NCBI RefSeq assembly: GCF_900188385.1
Contig: NZ_FZOI01000002.1
Location: forward strand, 186,001 to 250,000
Length of the DNA: 64,000 nucleotides
Direction of reading: 5' to 3'
From: Azospirillum sp. RU38E
GTDB taxonomy: Bacteria > Pseudomonadota > Alphaproteobacteria > Azospirillales > Azospirillaceae
In this document: in pieces, positions 61,363 through 64,000 of the stretch
Position numbering within the stretch: position 1 is the stretch's first letter
Layout: each line of letters opens with the position of its first letter
Position numbers and translations under genes: made by a program
Notes under the pieces: model-generated
Seen by the model: only the letters and a program-made list of their open reading frames with translations
What the model was told of the DNA's origin: nothing
Database searches by the model: none

Positions 61363-62616
61363 ATGACGGAGCAATCGGAGTTCAAGCAGGGATGGAAAGT
61401 GGTGGCCACAGCCGCCATGGGCATTGGCACCGGCCTGTCGCCCATTCCCTTCTATACGGTCGGTGTTTTCGTGGCGCCGCTGATGGCGGCGTTTGGCTGG
61501 GCGGTGGATCAGATCATGGTCTGCCTGATGATCCAGACCTTTGGTTCCACCGTGATGGCCCCCATCATCGGCGTTCTGGCCGATCGCTATGGCGTGCGGC
61601 GGGTGACGCTGGTGTCGGTGGTGCTGTTTGGCCTGTCACTGGCGCTGTTCGCGCTTGGCAATGGCTCGCTGACCCTGTTCTATTTGAACTGGCTGCTGCT
61701 GGCCACGGTGGGGGCGGGCACATTGCCCATCACCTGGACCCGGCCGGTCAATAACTGGTTCAACAAGCATCGCGGGCTGGCACTGGGCCTGTCCCTGCTG
61801 GGCACCGGCCTGTTCGGCACCATGGCGAAGCTTTATGCGAATTTCCTGATTGGGGAGGTGGGGTGGCGGCTGGCGTATGTCGGGCTGGGGCTGCTGCCCT
61901 TGCTGCTGGCCTTCCCGTTGGCGCTGGCTTGGTTCCGCGACCGGGAGGATGTGCCCACCGCCCGCCATGCCACCGCGCCAGCGGTGCTGGAGGGAGTGAG
62001 CTTCGCGGCGGCCCTGCGCACCCGCCATTTCTGGGTGCTGGCCCTAGCCTTCCTGCCCATCGCCTTCGCCGTGGGCGGGCCGATCCCCAACCTGGAACGT
62101 ATTCTGGGCTCCAAAGGGATCAGCACTGCCGAGGCGGTCTCTATCGCCAGTCTGCTGGGCCCGGCGGTGATTGTCGGGCGCCTGTCGGGTGGCTGGCTGA
62201 TTGACCGGTTCTGGGCGCCGGGGGTGGCCTTTGTGCTGCTGTCCGTCCCGGCTTTGGCCTGCTGGGCCATGACGGGGGACACGATCAACAGCCATATGGC
62301 CATGCTGGCCGTGGCGATGATCGGTTTCGCCGCCGGGGTCGAATATGATGTCATGGCCTTTCTGGTCAGCCGTTATTTCGGTATGCGGGCCTATGGCAGC
62401 ATTTATGGGGCGATTTATGCCTTCTTTGCCGTCGGCGCCGGCTTCGGCCCTTATATTTTCGGCCGTATCTATGTGCTGAACGGCAGTTACGATACCGGCC
62501 TGCTGCTGGGCGCTGTCGGCTTTGTGCTGGGTGCGGTCCTGCTGCTGGGTTTGGGGCGCTATCCCGATCTGTCCCGCAGCCGCAAACTCACGGAAAATCA
62601 GCTGGCCATGGCCTGA
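61363..62616 (+). CDS. MFS transporter (monocarboxylate-type, second of a related pair)
   Basis: The 417-residue protein has about 12 membrane segments and motif A as IGVLADRYGVRRVTLVSV. Shared blocks with the preceding transporter include the N-terminal F(Q/K)QGWK start, GAGTLPITWTRPVNNWFNKH and AAGVEYDVMAFLVSRYFGMR versus AGAEVDLVAYLASRYFGLKN. The two probably arose by an old duplication. ATG 61363 follows AGGGA at 8 bases; a GTG directly before it is less likely. A candidate IclR operator lies upstream. Confidence 0.9.
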   Translation: MTEQSEFKQGWKVVATAAMGIGTGLSPIPFYTVGVFVAPLMAAFGWAVDQIMVCLMIQTFGSTVMAPIIGVLADRYGVRRVTLVSVVLFGLSLALFALGNGSLTLFYLNWLLLATVGAGTLPITWTRPVNNWFNKHRGLALGLSLLGTGLFGTMAKLYANFLIGEVGWRLAYVGLGLLPLLLAFPLALAWFRDREDVPTARHATAPAVLEGVSFAAALRTRHFWVLALAFLPIAFAVGGPIPNLERILGSKGISTAEAVSIASLLGPAVIVGRLSGGWLIDRFWAPGVAFVLLSVPALACWAMTGDTINSHMAMLAVAMIGFAAGVEYDVMAFLVSRYFGMRAYGSIYGAIYAFFAVGAGFGPYIFGRIYVLNGSYDTGLLLGAVGFVLGAVLLLGLGRYPDLSRSRKLTENQLAMA

Positions 62617-62691
62617 ATACGAAAATGGCGCAGAGAGCATCCGCGGCGCTTGCCGAGAACAACAATCTGTTGAACCCGCCATGCAATCTCC

Positions 62692-63140
62692 TTAATGTTT
62701 GACGGTTGCCCATGGCCTTGAGGCGATTTGTAGAATTTTCCCTGTTTGTGCGATCAGGTTGTTCCATGCGTTGCAGCAGGCATCGATGATGCCTGGCGCG
62801 GGCCTCACCCTGCCACCATAATTCCAGGGGCTTGCCGCGTGCGTTGTCCGGGATTACTGCGGCGATCAGCGTGGCAAAGTTTTTTATGCGCCTCAAGGGC
62901 TTGCGTGTCTTGGACCGGGTGAAGCGGCCAGGCTGAGATGTGGCTGAAGCCCAGCCGATGCAGGATCTTGCCGACCACTCCTTCAGCGATTGCCACGTGA
63001 AAGCGATCAGAAATCCGCATCGCCAAATCGCTCAAACGCCAGCGAACGAAGCCATCCTTCTACTGATCGGTGCCGTGGTGCACCCAACAGGCACGCGCTT
63101 CCAGTTGTTCTGCGGACAAAATCGCTGGCCGGCACGGAAT
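62692..63140 (-). pseudogene. Degenerate IS630-family transposase remnant
   Basis: Pieces of one transposase lie in different frames on the minus strand. LSAEQLEA is near 63110. DGFVRWRLSDLAMRISDRFH runs on through VGKILHRLGFSHISAWPLHP and VQDTQALEAHKK (about 63060-62890). KNFATLIAAVIPDNARGKPL and ELWWQGEA follow (about 62890-62790). The C-terminal end ACCNAWNNLIAQTGKILQIA, SRPWATVKH lies at 62790-62692, ending in TAA. At least two frameshifts and a deletion of the catalytic DDE centre separate them, so it is inactive. No terminal repeats could be fixed. Confidence 0.8.
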
Positions 63141-63445
63141 CACAGCACCGATACAAGGGAACATACAAATACCAGAGGCACGAAATCATGACCGATGGTC
63201 ACGCTTTCGTGCCTCTCAATCGCCGGTGTCAACATGCCAACGGCTTGGTTTCACGCGGCATGGGGCGTGCGGCCGCGAGCAAATGGCTCTCCCCTTTTCC
63301 AGGGCAAGCCAACATTCCGCTGGGGCGGTCTGTCAGCATTTCCAGTATTTCAAAGGTATTCCCCGGGGGCGAGAGCCGTGTAGGTGCCTTTCAATCCTGG
63401 GCGAGACATGGGGGATCCTTTCAAGCGGGCCGACCGGATGCGGGC
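63141..63445. other. Non-coding stretch with an inverted repeat
   Basis: No gene is supported between the transposase remnant and the TonB receptor end. A perfect 12-bp inverted repeat, AGAGGCACGAAA (63174-63185) and TTTCGTGCCTCT (63205-63216), surrounds a 19-base loop that itself contains TGACCGATGGTCA. It may be an insertion end or a terminator-like structure without T-tract. The rest holds short open frames with no recognised similarity. Confidence 0.4.
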
Positions 63446-64000
63446 CTAAAATTTCGCGCGCAGCCCGATATAGTAGGAGCGGCCGACAGCGTCATAAACA
63501 CCCACGTCGGTGCTGTTCTGCGAACTGGCGACGGTGGGCAGGCCGCGATCAAACAGGTTGGTGATACCGGCCCGCAGCTCGATCGTCTCGCTCACCCGCA
63601 CATTGCCGAACAGGTCGACCAGATTATAGGCGGGCACACCCTGGGCGGGATTGTTGGGCGTGGTTACGGCCGTCACATCTTCCATCGCCCCTTGATAGCG
63701 CCAGCGCAGGCCGACACCGAACAGGTCGGAGCGGTAGCCCACCGTGGTCAAGGCCTTCCAGCGCGGCAGGGCGCGGCCCAGCGTGCTGGTATTGACATAA
63801 TCCTGGAAGCTGCTGCCGGGCAGGGTCTGGATATTATAGTGATTGACCCAGCCGATGACGGGCGTGACATAGATTTCAGCACTGGCGTCACCAACATCGG
63901 CCCCGATATCCGCCAAGCTGGCCGACCAATTGATCTGCACATCAATGCCGTCGGTTTCCAGCCCGCCCAGATTCAGGAACGGCATACTGACATCCTGCAG
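63446..64000 (-). CDS. TonB-dependent outer-membrane receptor (C-terminal part, truncated by window)
   Basis: The last 185 or so codons of a TonB-dependent receptor are visible; the frame is open at the window edge, so the plug and most of the barrel lie beyond. GGLETDGIDVQINWSASL, TTVGYRSDLFGVGLRWRYQG, the ELRAGITNLFDRGLP block and the terminal aromatic residue in YYIGLRAKF are typical final beta-strands. The sequence resembles the large receptors of sphingomonads and Azospirillaceae that take up plant or glycan oligomers. The substrate may be that of the neighbouring MFS/oxidase genes, but it is on the opposite strand and beyond an IS remnant. Confidence 0.92.
   Translation of the reverse strand: MQDVSMPFLNLGGLETDGIDVQINWSASLADIGADVGDASAEIYVTPVIGWVNHYNIQTLPGSSFQDYVNTSTLGRALPRWKALTTVGYRSDLFGVGLRWRYQGAMEDVTAVTTPNNPAQGVPAYNLVDLFGNVRVSETIELRAGITNLFDRGLPTVASSQNSTDVGVYDAVGRSYYIGLRAKF

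Overview
The window is GC-rich, densely coded DNA from a Gram-negative bacterium, most likely an alphaproteobacterium of the Azospirillaceae type (Niveispirillum or Nitrospirillum-like). This placement is inference. It rests on the GC-rich codon use, a TonB-dependent receptor, a PAS-containing soluble chemotaxis receptor, a def-fmt pair, and interspersed palindromic repeats of the 'VTPAKAGVQ' kind often seen in such genomes. No rRNA, tRNA, CRISPR array, prophage or intact insertion sequence was seen.

Layout. 0-3.2 kb: the end of a 2-hydroxychromene-2-carboxylate isomerase-like gene, a TetR regulator with two TetR units in one chain, and two acyl-CoA thioesterases. 3.2-6.3 kb: housekeeping genes fmt, def and rmuC. 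6.4-14.2 kb: a divergent catabolic cluster. GntR regulator, cysteine hydrolase and CoA-transferase are on the minus strand. HMG-CoA lyase, HyuA and HyuB are on the plus strand. Two TGTATACA operator-like sites lie in the divergent gap. 14.2-20.9 kb: a terminator, a two-part intergenic repeat, a soluble chemotaxis receptor, a stand-alone RAM protein with a DEAD-box helicase, an alpha/beta hydrolase, and an OYE-family oxidoreductase divergent from an ArsR regulator. 20.9-24.4 kb: a large exported GH2 glycoside hydrolase with a LamG-like front domain.

24.7-34.9 kb is a complete guanidine uptake and degradation operon. It has a sigma-54 promoter match, then a guanidine-I (ykkC) riboswitch, then an apparent anti-Shine-Dalgarno switch. 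The genes are an ABC transporter (binding protein, permease, ATPase), the two DUF1989 proteins now known as carboxyguanidine deiminase, guanidine (urea-type) carboxylase and allophanate hydrolase. Guanidine would be carboxylated, deiminated to allophanate and hydrolysed to ammonia and CO2. A palindromic repeat occurs four times between 26 and 37 kb, and one 81-bp copy is translated in frame inside the carboxylase.

34.9-41.3 kb: a LysR regulator divergent from a valine/malonate set (3-hydroxyisobutyryl-CoA hydrolase, 3-hydroxyisobutyrate dehydrogenase, malonyl-CoA ligase), then a B12-binding radical SAM protein.

41.4-64 kb is the most unusual part. It opens with a LodA/LodB-type quinoprotein oxidase pair convergent with a VAO-type flavin oxidase, a small unknown protein and a methyltransferase. 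Next come an aldehyde dehydrogenase, an IclR regulator, a flavin monooxygenase and a second aldehyde dehydrogenase. Then follow a Tat-exported flavin amine oxidase-like protein, a membrane cytochrome b / cytochrome c fusion, a Tat-type hydrolase, a Tat-type DUF1838 protein and three MFS transporters. The window ends with an IS630 transposase remnant and the 3' end of a TonB-dependent receptor. A 15-bp palindrome (RTCCRY-N3-GTGGAY) recurs at four promoters across 47.7-61.3 kb. It suggests one IclR regulon and a periplasm-linked oxidative catabolic system whose substrate cannot be named from the sequence.
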